Origin: Rhodovulum sp.
Lineage (GTDB): Bacteria; Pseudomonadota; Alphaproteobacteria; Rhodobacterales; Rhodobacteraceae
Length of the DNA: 64,000 bases
NCBI GenBank assembly: GCA_020637615.1
Contig: JACKKC010000001.1
Location: 62,001 to 126,000, forward strand
Direction: 5' to 3'
A model generated the notes under the pieces. The model was given only the letters and a program-made list of their open reading frames with translations, ran no database searches and was not told where the DNA came from. Both the position numbers and the translations under genes were made by a program. This document shows positions 18,427 through 26,296 of the stretch, one piece after another. Each line of letters starts with the position of its first letter. The stretch's first letter is position 1.

Positions 18427-20187
18427 ATGAACGTGCAATCACCGCGGCCCGGTGTCTGGAAATCCGGCAGGGGCAAGGGCCGGACCACCACGAAGGGGCG
18501 GCAGTTCGACGATACCGCACTCGATGAGGTCCGTGCGCTGCTCGGCGACCGGCCGCGGCGGCGCGATCTCCTGATCGAGCACCTGCATCTCATCCAGGAC
18601 GAATACCACTGCCTCTCGGCGCGGCATCTGCGCGCCCTGGCCGAGGAAATGCGCATGGCGCAATCCGAGGTCTACGAGGTCGCCACCTTCTACGCCCATT
18701 TCGACGTTATCCGCGAGGGCGAGGCGCCGCCGCCCGATCTCACGATCCGCGTCTGCGACAGCCTCTCCTGCGAGCTCGCCGGTGGGCAGCAGCTGCTCGC
18801 GGCCCTGAAGGCGGGGCTCGACCCGGAACGGGTCCGTGTGCTGCGCGCGCCCTGCATGGGGCGCTGCGACACGGCGCCGGTGCTGGAGATCGGGCACGAT
18901 CACATCGACTTCGCCACGCCCGAGAAGGTGCAGGCGGCGATCGCGGCGCAGGCGACCCATGCCCGCATCCCGGAGTACGAGGATCTCGCCGCCTATCGCG
19001 CGGCCGGCGGCTACGGGACGCTCGAATCCTATCGGGCGGGGGCCGCGACGCCCGACGCGGTGCAGGAGCGGGTGCTCGCCTCGGGGCTGCGCGGGCTCGG
19101 CGGCGCGGGCTTCCCCTCGGGGCGCAAATGGTCCTTCGTCCGGGCCGAGGCCGGGCCGCGCTACCTCGCGGTGAACGGCGACGAGGGCGAGCCGGGCACC
19201 TTCAAGGACCGCCACTACCTGGAACGGACGCCGCATCTCTTCCTCGAAGGCATGCTGATCGCCGCCTGGGCCGTGGAGGCGGAGCGCTGCTACATCTACA
19301 TGCGCGACGAATACCCGGCGGTGCTGGAGATCCTCGCCCGCGAGATCGCCGCGCTCGAGGCGGCCGGGCTGGTGGCGCCGGGATACGTGGATCTCCGGCG
19401 CGGCGCCGGGGCCTATATCTGCGGCGAGGAAAGCGCGATGCTCGAGTCGATCGAGGGCAAGCGCGGCATGCCGCGCCACCGGCCGCCCTTCGTGGCGCAG
19501 GTCGGCCTCTTCGACCGCCCCACGCTCGTGCATAATGTCGAGACCCTCCACTGGGTGGCCCGGGTCTGCCGGGAAGGCCCGGAGATCCTGAACGGGGTCG
19601 AGAAGAACGGGCGGAAGGGCCTGCGCTCCTATTCGGTCTCGGGGCGCGTGCGGAACCCCGGCGTGCATCTCTTGCCGGCGGGCTCGACGATCACCGACAT
19701 CATCGCGGCCGCGGGCGGCATGCTCGAAGGCCATGTCTTCAAGGCCTACCAGCCCGGCGGCCCCTCCGCGGGCCTGCTGCCCGCCTCCATGGCCGACATC
19801 CCGATGGATTTCGACACGCTCCAGCCCTTCGGCACCTTCATCGGCTCCGCCGCCGTGGTGATCCTCTCGGACCGCGACAGCGCCCGCGCCGCCGCGCTCA
19901 ACATGCTGCGCTTCTTCGAGGACGAGAGCTGCGGGCAATGCACGCCCTGCCGCGTCGGCTGCGGCAAGGCCGTCCGGCTGATGGAAGCGGAGCGCTGGGA
20001 CACCGACCTGCTGGAAGAGCTCAGCAGCGTCATGGTGGACGCCTCGATCTGCGGCCTGGGCCAGGCGGCGCCCAACCCGATCCGCATGGTCATCCGGCAT
20101 TTCGCCGAGGAGATCGGGGCAGGGCAGGCGGCCGAGCCGCCCGGCCGGGGCGGGGGCGCCCAATCGCCCGAGGGAGGATCGCAGTGA
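18427..20187 (+). CDS. fdhB: NAD-dependent formate dehydrogenase beta subunit, NuoE-NuoF fusion
   Basis: 586 residues. The ATG at 18427 is preferred over the GTG at 18421 because GGAGGG lies 7 bp before it. Residues ~30-170 form a NuoE-like thioredoxin-fold [2Fe-2S] domain (CDSLSC, then APCMGRC). Residues ~190-560 form a NuoF-like domain with FMN/NADH loops (LRGLGGAGFPSGRKW, NGDEGEPGTFKDR) and a 4Fe-4S motif CGQCTPCRVGC. It passes electrons from formate to NAD. Fusion of the two parts matches the two-subunit FDH1 of Methylobacterium rather than the split fdsG-fdsB genes. Its TGA overlaps the next ATG. Confidence 0.93.
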   Translation: MNVQSPRPGVWKSGRGKGRTTTKGRQFDDTALDEVRALLGDRPRRRDLLIEHLHLIQDEYHCLSARHLRALAEEMRMAQSEVYEVATFYAHFDVIREGEAPPPDLTIRVCDSLSCELAGGQQLLAALKAGLDPERVRVLRAPCMGRCDTAPVLEIGHDHIDFATPEKVQAAIAAQATHARIPEYEDLAAYRAAGGYGTLESYRAGAATPDAVQERVLASGLRGLGGAGFPSGRKWSFVRAEAGPRYLAVNGDEGEPGTFKDRHYLERTPHLFLEGMLIAAWAVEAERCYIYMRDEYPAVLEILAREIAALEAAGLVAPGYVDLRRGAGAYICGEESAMLESIEGKRGMPRHRPPFVAQVGLFDRPTLVHNVETLHWVARVCREGPEILNGVEKNGRKGLRSYSVSGRVRNPGVHLLPAGSTITDIIAAAGGMLEGHVFKAYQPGGPSAGLLPASMADIPMDFDTLQPFGTFIGSAAVVILSDRDSARAAALNMLRFFEDESCGQCTPCRVGCGKAVRLMEAERWDTDLLEELSSVMVDASICGLGQAAPNPIRMVIRHFAEEIGAGQAAEPPGRGGGAQSPEGGSQ

Positions 20188-22979
20188 TGCTCGACCGGAA
20201 CCCGCAGACCGTCACCTTCACCCTCGACGGCGAGGAAGTCACCGCCGAGCCCGGCCAGACCATCTGGGAGGTCGCCAACGGCCGCGGCCTGCGCATCCCG
20301 CATCTCTGCCACAAGCCGGCGCCGGGCTACCGGCCCGACGGCAATTGCCGCGCCTGCATGGTGGAGATCGAGGGCGACCGCGTGCTCGCGGCCTCCTGCA
20401 TCCGCACGCCGGTCGAAGGCATGGTGGTCCGCACCCAGAGCGAGCGCGCCAAAAAGGCGCGCGCCATGGTCGTGGAGCTGCTCGCCGCCGACCAGCCCGA
20501 ACGCGCGGAAGCCCACGACCGCTCCTCGCATTTCTGGGCGATGGCCGATGCCCAGGGCATCGAGACCAGCCGCTTCCCGCGCCGGGACGCGGAGAGCGTG
20601 CCGCCGCCCGACCCGAGCCATCTGGCGATGCGCGTCAATCTCGACGCCTGCATCCACTGCAACCTCTGCGTCCGCGCCTGCCGCGAGGTCCAGGTCAACG
20701 ACGTCATCGGCATGGCCCGGCGCGGCCACGACGCCAAGATCGTCTTCGATTTCGACGATCCCATGGGCGCCTCCACCTGCGTGGCCTGCGGCGAATGCGT
20801 GCAGGCCTGTCCGACCGGCGCGCTGATGCCGGCGACGGTGCTCGACGCGGCGGGGCGGGGCGACGGCCAGAGCTTCGACCGCGAGGTGGATTCGGTCTGC
20901 CCCTATTGCGGCGTCGGCTGCCAGCTTTCCTTCAAGATCAAGGACGACCGCATCGCCTGGGTCGAGGGCATCGACGGGCCCTCCAACCAGAACCGCCTCT
21001 GCGTCAAGGGCCGCTTCGGCTTCGACTACATCGCCCATCCGCACCGGCTGAAGAAGCCGCTGATCCGCCGCGAGGACGCGCCGCCCAAGGGGCTGAACGT
21101 CGATCCCGGCAACCCGCTCACGCATTTCCGCGAGGCGAGCTGGGACGAGGCGCTGGACGCCGCCGCCGCCGGCCTCGCGAGGCTGCGCGACGAGGCGGGC
21201 ACCCTCGTGGCGGGCTTCGGCTCGGCCAAATGCTCCAACGAGGAGGCCTATCTCTTCCAGAAGCTGATCCGGCAGGGCTTCGGCCACAACAACGTCGACC
21301 ATTGCACCCGTCTCTGCCACGCCTCCTCGGTGGCCGCGCTGCTCGAGAACGTCGGCTCCGGTGCGGTGACGGCGACCTTCAACGAGATCGAGCATGCGGA
21401 CGTGGCGATCGTGATCGGCGCCAACCCGATCGAGAACCACCCCGTCGCCGCCACCTATTTCAAGCAGTTCGCCAAGCGCGGCGGCAAGCTGATCGTGATG
21501 GATCCGCGCGGGGTCGGGCTGAAGCGCTACGCCACCCACCGGCTGCAGTTCCGCCCGGGCACCGACGTGGCGATGCTGAACGCGATCATGAACGTCATCG
21601 TCGAGGAGAGGCTCTACGACGAGCAGTACATCGCCGGCTTCACCGAGAACTGGGAGGCCATGAAGGCGCATCTCGCCGAGTTCACCCCCGAGCGGATGGC
21701 CCCGCTCTGCGGCATCGAGGCGGCGGTGCTGCGCGCGGTCGCCCGCGACTTCGCCACCGCGCGGGCGGGGATGATCTTCTGGGGCATGGGCATCTCCCAG
21801 CACATCCACGGCACGGACAATTCGCGCTGCCTGATCAGCCTCGCGCTGATGACCGGCCATGTTGGCCGGCCCGGCACCGGCCTGCACCCGCTGCGCGGCC
21901 AGAACAACGTCCAGGGCGCCTCCGACGCCGGGCTGATCCCGATGTTCCTGCCCGACTACCAGTCGGTCGAGGACGACGGCGTGCGCTCGGCCTTCACCTC
22001 GGTCTGGGGGTCGGGGGATTTCTCCAACAAGCGCGGCCTGACCGTGGTCGAGATCATGGACGCGATCCACGAGGACAAGATCCGCGGCATGTACATCCTC
22101 GGCGAGAACCCGGCGATGTCCGACCCCGACGTGGAACACGCCCGCGACGCGCTGGCCAAGCTCGAGTTCCTCGTGGTCCAGGACATCTTCCTGACCGAGA
22201 CCGCGAATTACGCCGACGTCATCCTGCCCTCCTCCGCCTGGCCGGAGAAGACCGGCACCGTCACCAATACCAACCGGCAGGTGCAGATGGGCCGGCCGGC
22301 GGTGCCGCCGCCGGGCGAGGCGCGCGAGGACTGGCGCATCACCACCGACCTGGCCCGCCGCCTCGGCCTCGACTGGCGCTACACCCATCCCCGCGAGGTC
22401 TTCGCGGAGATGAAGCTCAACATGCCCTCCTTCAACAACATCACCTGGGAGCGGCTGGAGAAGACCGCCGTGACCTATCCCTCGCTCTCGCCCGAGGACC
22501 CCGGCCAGCCGATCGTCTTCGGCGACGGCTTCCCGCGCAAGGAGGGCAGGGCGCGCTTCACCCCGGCGAAGGTGACGGCGCCGGCCGAGACGCCGGATGC
22601 GGACTATCCGATGATCCTCCTGACCGGCCGCCAGCTCGAGCACTGGCACACCGGCTCGATGACGCGCCGCGCCGCGGTGCTCGACTGGGCCGAGCCGGAA
22701 GCGAACGCGACCCTGAATCCCAAGACCCTGCGCCGTCTCGGCGTCGCGCCCGGCGAGATGATCCGCATCGCCACCCGCCGCGGGGTGATCGAGATCATGG
22801 CGCGGGCCGACCGCGCGGTCGCGGAGGACATGGTCTTCGTCCCCTTCGCCTATGTCGAGGCGGCGGCCAACACGCTGACCAACCCGCAGCTCGACCCCTT
22901 CGGCAAGATCCCGGAGTTCAAGTTCTCCGCCTGCCGGGTCGCGCCGGCACCGCCGCGGGAGGTGGCGGCGGCGGAGTAG
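20187..22979 (+). CDS. fdhA: Formate dehydrogenase alpha subunit (molybdopterin, Mo or W)
   Basis: 930 residues; the ATG at 20187 overlaps the fdhB stop. In order: a [2Fe-2S] NuoG-like domain (HLCHKPAPG, CRACMVEIEG), two ferredoxin-type 4Fe-4S motifs (CIHCNLCVRAC, CVACGECVQAC), a further 4Fe-4S motif at the start of the molybdopterin region (CPYCGVGC), then the bis-MGD domains. Cys377-His378 in TRLCHASSV is the active-site pair, with Cys rather than selenocysteine. The His/Cys-rich cluster site of NuoG is absent between residues 100 and 125. It oxidises formate to CO2 in the cytoplasm. Metal choice is not readable. Confidence 0.95.
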   Translation: MLDRNPQTVTFTLDGEEVTAEPGQTIWEVANGRGLRIPHLCHKPAPGYRPDGNCRACMVEIEGDRVLAASCIRTPVEGMVVRTQSERAKKARAMVVELLAADQPERAEAHDRSSHFWAMADAQGIETSRFPRRDAESVPPPDPSHLAMRVNLDACIHCNLCVRACREVQVNDVIGMARRGHDAKIVFDFDDPMGASTCVACGECVQACPTGALMPATVLDAAGRGDGQSFDREVDSVCPYCGVGCQLSFKIKDDRIAWVEGIDGPSNQNRLCVKGRFGFDYIAHPHRLKKPLIRREDAPPKGLNVDPGNPLTHFREASWDEALDAAAAGLARLRDEAGTLVAGFGSAKCSNEEAYLFQKLIRQGFGHNNVDHCTRLCHASSVAALLENVGSGAVTATFNEIEHADVAIVIGANPIENHPVAATYFKQFAKRGGKLIVMDPRGVGLKRYATHRLQFRPGTDVAMLNAIMNVIVEERLYDEQYIAGFTENWEAMKAHLAEFTPERMAPLCGIEAAVLRAVARDFATARAGMIFWGMGISQHIHGTDNSRCLISLALMTGHVGRPGTGLHPLRGQNNVQGASDAGLIPMFLPDYQSVEDDGVRSAFTSVWGSGDFSNKRGLTVVEIMDAIHEDKIRGMYILGENPAMSDPDVEHARDALAKLEFLVVQDIFLTETANYADVILPSSAWPEKTGTVTNTNRQVQMGRPAVPPPGEAREDWRITTDLARRLGLDWRYTHPREVFAEMKLNMPSFNNITWERLEKTAVTYPSLSPEDPGQPIVFGDGFPRKEGRARFTPAKVTAPAETPDADYPMILLTGRQLEHWHTGSMTRRAAVLDWAEPEANATLNPKTLRRLGVAPGEMIRIATRRGVIEIMARADRAVAEDMVFVPFAYVEAAANTLTNPQLDPFGKIPEFKFSACRVAPAPPREVAAAE

Positions 22980-22993
22980 CGGGGCCGGCCGGG

Positions 22994-23022
22994 CTGCCGG
23001 ACCCCGTGCGGGGGCCCGGCAG
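22994..23022 (+). terminator. Strong GC stem-loop after fdhA
   Basis: The arms CTGCCGGACCCC and GGGGGCCCGGCAG pair with one bulge around a GTGC loop. It starts 15 bp after the fdhA stop codon. No T-run follows, so it may slow transcription or protect the mRNA 3' end rather than be a classical intrinsic terminator. The next gene starts 45 bp later. Confidence 0.4.
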
Positions 23023-23066
23023 CGAATTCATCGCGGAATGTTCCGTCTCGGAGAGAGGGCCTGCCG

Positions 23067-24113
23067 ATGAAGATGCTGATCCTGGGCGCGTCCTACGGCT
23101 CGCTCCTGTCCACGAAGCTCCTGATGGCGGGCCACGACGCCACGCTGGTCTGCCGCGCGCCGACCGCCGAGCTGATCAATTCCCAGGGCACGATCCTGCG
23201 CATGGCGCTCCGCGACGGGGCCGGGCTGCGCGAGATCCGCTCGGAAGGCCAGCCGGGGAGGCTGGACGCGGTGACGCCCGAGGCCGCGCGCCCGGAGGAC
23301 TACGACCTCGTCGGCCTCGCCATGCAGGAGCCGCAGTATTCGGCGCCGGCGGTCCGCGACCTGGTGGCGCGGGTCGCCGCGAGCGGCCGGCCCTGCCTCT
23401 CGATCATGAACATGCCGCCGCCGCCCTATCTGCGGCGGATCCCCGGGCTTCCCGTGGCCGATCTCGACGACTGCTACAACGACGCCTCCGTCTGGGAGGG
23501 CTTCCTGCCCGATGCGGTGACGCTCTGCAGCCCCGATCCCCAGGCGTTCCGGCCGCCGGACGAGCCGAAGAACGTGCTCCAGGTCGGTCTGGCCACCAAT
23601 TTCAAGGCGGCGGTCTTCGCCGATCCGCAGCACACCGCCCTGCTTCGCCGGCTCGAGGACGACATCCTGGCGGTGCGCCTCGACGGCGAGGACGTGCCGG
23701 TGAAGCTCCGCGTCTTCGACAGCCTCTTCGTCCCCATGGCGAAATGGAGCATGCTGCTGACCGGCAACTACCGCTGCATTCTGCCCGACGGCGTGCGCTC
23801 GATCCGCGACGCGGTGCTCGGCGATCCGGAAGTCTCGCGCGGCGTCTATGACTGGGTCGACGCCCTGGCGCGCCGTCTGGGCGCGGAGGCCGCGGACCAG
23901 GTGCCCTTCGAGAAATACGCCTCGGCCGCCAGCGCCCTCGTCAGGCCCTCGTCGGCGGCCCGCGCCATCGCCGGCGGCGCCACCGCCATCGAGCGCGTCG
24001 ACCGCCTGGTCCGGCAGATCGGCGCGCGGCTCGACTTGCGGAACGCCACCGTCGACGAGGTGGTGAAGACCGTCGATGCCCGGCTCGAAGCCAACCGGAG
24101 GGCGCAGGCGTAG
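23067..24113 (+). CDS. Ketopantoate reductase (ApbA/PanE)-like NAD(P) dehydrogenase
   Basis: 348 residues with an N-terminal Rossmann motif (LILGASYGSLLSTKLL, then ATLVCR), a middle segment with HTALLRRLEDD, and a helical C-terminal domain, as in ApbA/PanE and related 6-phosphogluconate-dehydrogenase-fold enzymes. It follows fdhA by 87 bp on the same strand, the place where other fds operons carry fdhD and fdsD. It is probably not the true pantothenate enzyme, being longer than PanE (about 300). The substrate is unknown. Confidence 0.75.
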   Translation: MKMLILGASYGSLLSTKLLMAGHDATLVCRAPTAELINSQGTILRMALRDGAGLREIRSEGQPGRLDAVTPEAARPEDYDLVGLAMQEPQYSAPAVRDLVARVAASGRPCLSIMNMPPPPYLRRIPGLPVADLDDCYNDASVWEGFLPDAVTLCSPDPQAFRPPDEPKNVLQVGLATNFKAAVFADPQHTALLRRLEDDILAVRLDGEDVPVKLRVFDSLFVPMAKWSMLLTGNYRCILPDGVRSIRDAVLGDPEVSRGVYDWVDALARRLGAEAADQVPFEKYASAASALVRPSSAARAIAGGATAIERVDRLVRQIGARLDLRNATVDEVVKTVDARLEANRRAQA

Positions 24114-24149
24114 CGCGGCCGCCGACTCCCGTGCCGCGCCGGCGCCCGA

Positions 24150-24476
24150 CTATTCCCGGTCGAAGGTCTCGGCGACCTCGTACATCACCGGCTCGAAGCT
24201 GCGGCAGAGCGTGTTGATCTGGCGGTTGCGCACCCGCATCTCCTCGGAGCGCAGCATCGCGAGGAAATCCTCCCGCCGGCGCCATTGCGAATAGTTCGCG
24301 ATGCGGGTCTGGGCATCGTTGACGTGCAGCGCCGCCGATAGGAAGCCCGGCTGGTGGCGGATGAAGGTCTCGTAGGCTTCCCGCAGCAGATCGAGCAGAT
24401 CCTGACAGGTGCCGGGCGTCATCTCGAAGGTGGTGATGACGGTCTGAAAGTTCGGGTCGCGTGAAATGGTCGGCAT
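24150..24476 (-). CDS. Antibiotic biosynthesis monooxygenase (ABM) domain protein
   Basis: 108-residue single-domain protein with the dimeric ferredoxin-like ABM fold: a first strand (TVITTFEM), a helix (LLDLLREAYETFI) and the conserved PGFLSAALHV ... RIANYSQWRRREDF segment. Members are small oxygenases or stress proteins of varied role. It is convergent with the preceding gene. AGGTG lies just upstream of its ATG at 24476. Confidence 0.82.
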   Translation of the reverse strand: MPTISRDPNFQTVITTFEMTPGTCQDLLDLLREAYETFIRHQPGFLSAALHVNDAQTRIANYSQWRRREDFLAMLRSEEMRVRNRQINTLCRSFEPVMYEVAETFDRE

Positions 24477-24573
24477 GGGGCACCTCCTGACGCCAGATTA
24501 TCAGGTCGCCCCGCCATTTCCAGACGTCCCGAGGCCGCCGCCCAAGTGCAATTGCGTCTGGCAACACTACCCC

Positions 24574-24668
24574 GCCCCGCCACGCCGAAGGCGTGCCTCT
24601 GGCACGATGCGGGCGCCGCCCTCGTCTTGCTGAGAGGCGGCCGAAGAAGAAGGAAGGGGCTCCAGACG
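24574..24668 (+). repeat. Dispersed repeat family 2, copy 2
   Basis: Contains two adjacent small hairpins, CACGCCGAAGGCGTG and GTGCCTCTGGCAC, then GCGGGCGC...CCCTCGTCTTG and CGGCCGAAGAAGAA ... GGCTCCAGA. The copy at 60655-60772 matches nearly base for base in the hairpin half, and the copy at 17268-17354 in the other half. It lies in the 274-bp gap between two genes. Confidence 0.65.
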
Positions 24669-24750
24669 CGATAGCCCTGGCCCCTGGCGCCCTGTTGACC
24701 CGCCGATGGGCTTCGTCGCAGCCTCTCCCCCGTGTGCCGGGAGTCGCTCC

Positions 24751-25623
24751 ATGTTCCTTCGCCATGCCTTCGCCGCCGTCTCGCTCGCCCTCGCCCTGGC
24801 GGGCGCCGGGCGCGCCCCGGCGCAGCCCGCTTGCGGCATCGAGGGCCCCGCCTGCACCGTTCCGCTCGGGACCTACCGCGTCGCGCTCCCCGGCGGCGCG
24901 CCGCCCCCGGGCGGGTTCCCGGCCCTCGTCTTCTTCCACGGCGCCGGCGGGACGGGGGCGGGAACGCTCCGCAACGCCGCCATGGTCTCGGAATTCCTCG
25001 CGCGGGGATGGGTCGTCATCGCGCCCGACGGGCTGGTGCGGCCGGGCTCGAATTTCGGCCCCGGCTGGTCCTTCCACCCGTCGCGGCCGCGGCAGCGCGA
25101 CGAGGCGGCCTTCACCCGGGAGATCCTCGCCGATGCGGCCCGGCGCTTCGACATCGACCGCAGCCGCGTCCTGCTCGCGGGCTTCTCCGTAGGCGGCTCG
25201 CTGGTCTGGTATCTCGCCTGCGCCGATCCCGGGCTCGCGGCCGCCTATGCCCCGGTCGCCGGCGCTTTCTGGCGGCCGCATCCGGAGATGGGCGCCTGCG
25301 CCGGCCCGGTGCGGCTGCTGCACACCCACGGCTGGCGCGACGAGACCCTGCCGCTCGAGGGACGCCCCTCGCGCGGCGGCGCGATCCTGCCGGGCGACGT
25401 GTTCCACGGGATGGAGATCCTGCGCGACGCCAACGGCTGCACCGGGCTGCGCGCCGATGCATACGACACCGAGGGCCCGTTCTGGCGGCGCTGGTGGACG
25501 CGCTGCACGCCGGGCTCGGCGCTGCAGCTGGCGCTCCATACCGGCGGCCATTCCGTTCCGCCGGGCTGGGCGGCGCTGGCGCTCGACTGGTTCGCCGAAG
25601 TGGTGCCCGGGGACCCGGAGTGA
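24751..25623 (+). CDS. Secreted polyhydroxyalkanoate-depolymerase-like alpha/beta hydrolase
   Basis: 290 residues from ATG 24751; the signal peptide runs to about residue 26 (ending RAPAQP). The oxyanion loop is FFHGAGGTGAG, the nucleophile Ser146 lies in GFSVGG, and the catalytic His is probably in HTGGHSVPPG near the C-terminus. The pattern fits the LpqC/esterase PHB depolymerase family, which acts on esters outside the cytoplasm. Two cysteines soon after the signal peptide could form a disulfide. The substrate is not predictable. Confidence 0.82.
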   Translation: MFLRHAFAAVSLALALAGAGRAPAQPACGIEGPACTVPLGTYRVALPGGAPPPGGFPALVFFHGAGGTGAGTLRNAAMVSEFLARGWVVIAPDGLVRPGSNFGPGWSFHPSRPRQRDEAAFTREILADAARRFDIDRSRVLLAGFSVGGSLVWYLACADPGLAAAYAPVAGAFWRPHPEMGACAGPVRLLHTHGWRDETLPLEGRPSRGGAILPGDVFHGMEILRDANGCTGLRADAYDTEGPFWRRWWTRCTPGSALQLALHTGGHSVPPGWAALALDWFAEVVPGDPE

Positions 25624-25630
25624 CCCGCGC

Positions 25631-26221
25631 TCAGATCGGGGCGGGGGCGAAGCCCGGCAGCGCCCGGTGGCCGGGACCATGGCCGCGGGTCACGTCGCGC
25701 ACGGCGATGTCCCCGATGCGGACGACGCCGCCGTCGGGGCCGACCAGGTCGAGCCCGACATGGGCATAGAGCGCCCGGTCGTCCCAGACCAGATCCACCC
25801 CCGGCCCGGCCTGGGGGCCGATCACCAGCCGCAGCCCGACCGGCACGTCATGCGCCACGAGGCGCAGCAGAGGCCCCGTGGACGGCAGGTTGGCGATGCC
25901 CTGGCCCCCGGCCCCGCCGGGCCAGGTCGCGATCCGGACCATGGGCAAGGGCCCGCGCAGCGCCTTGATGCGCGCGGTGATCTCGACATAGCTCCCCGGA
26001 CGGATCGGCAACTCGCCCATGTAGCGCAGCCGCTGCACGGAATCGGTCTTGCGCAGCTCCATGCAGGCGCCGAAATCGCGGTCGTTCATCGCGATGCGCG
26101 CCGAGTCGGTCCGGTCGTAGGTCGGGCTCTCGGGCGTGCCGTCGCCGCGCGCCCAGTCGTCCAGCCCCTCGGCGAAGGCGGGGGGCATCAGGTCGAGGTC
26201 CTCGTCCGGCTCGGTCTTCAT
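25631..26221 (-). CDS. Unrecognised conserved-looking protein behind a CtrA-type box
   Basis: 196 residues, ATG at 26221. I do not recognise it. The first 35 residues are acidic (TEPDEDLDLMPPAFAEGLDDW). The rest looks like a beta-rich single domain with alternating hydrophobic strands (YVEITARIKAL, PLLRLVAHDVPVGLRLVIG, GGVVRIGDIAVRDV) and no membrane segment. It ends 8 bp from the convergent depolymerase gene. The exact TTAA-N7-TTAAC site 46 bp upstream suggests cell-cycle or CtrA-phosphorelay control. Confidence 0.65.
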   Translation of the reverse strand: MKTEPDEDLDLMPPAFAEGLDDWARGDGTPESPTYDRTDSARIAMNDRDFGACMELRKTDSVQRLRYMGELPIRPGSYVEITARIKALRGPLPMVRIATWPGGAGGQGIANLPSTGPLLRLVAHDVPVGLRLVIGPQAGPGVDLVWDDRALYAHVGLDLVGPDGGVVRIGDIAVRDVTRGHGPGHRALPGFAPAPI

Positions 26222-26266
26222 GGCGCGTCCTTGCTGCGGCGGTTTTCCGCCCATAGCAGCCGGGGG

Positions 26267-26281
26267 TTAACGGATCGTTAA
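26267..26281 (-). promoter_or_regulatory. CtrA-type box TTAA-N7-TTAA
   Basis: The sequence GGTTAACGGATCGTTAACC contains TTAA, seven bases, TTAA, and each half extends to TTAAC on its own strand. This is the full CtrA consensus of alphaproteobacteria. It lies in the 75-bp gap between lysK and the unknown gene starting at 26221, so both genes on the minus strand are near, but only the latter is downstream. Confidence 0.6.
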
Positions 26282-26296
26282 CCATTCCGCGGCGCG

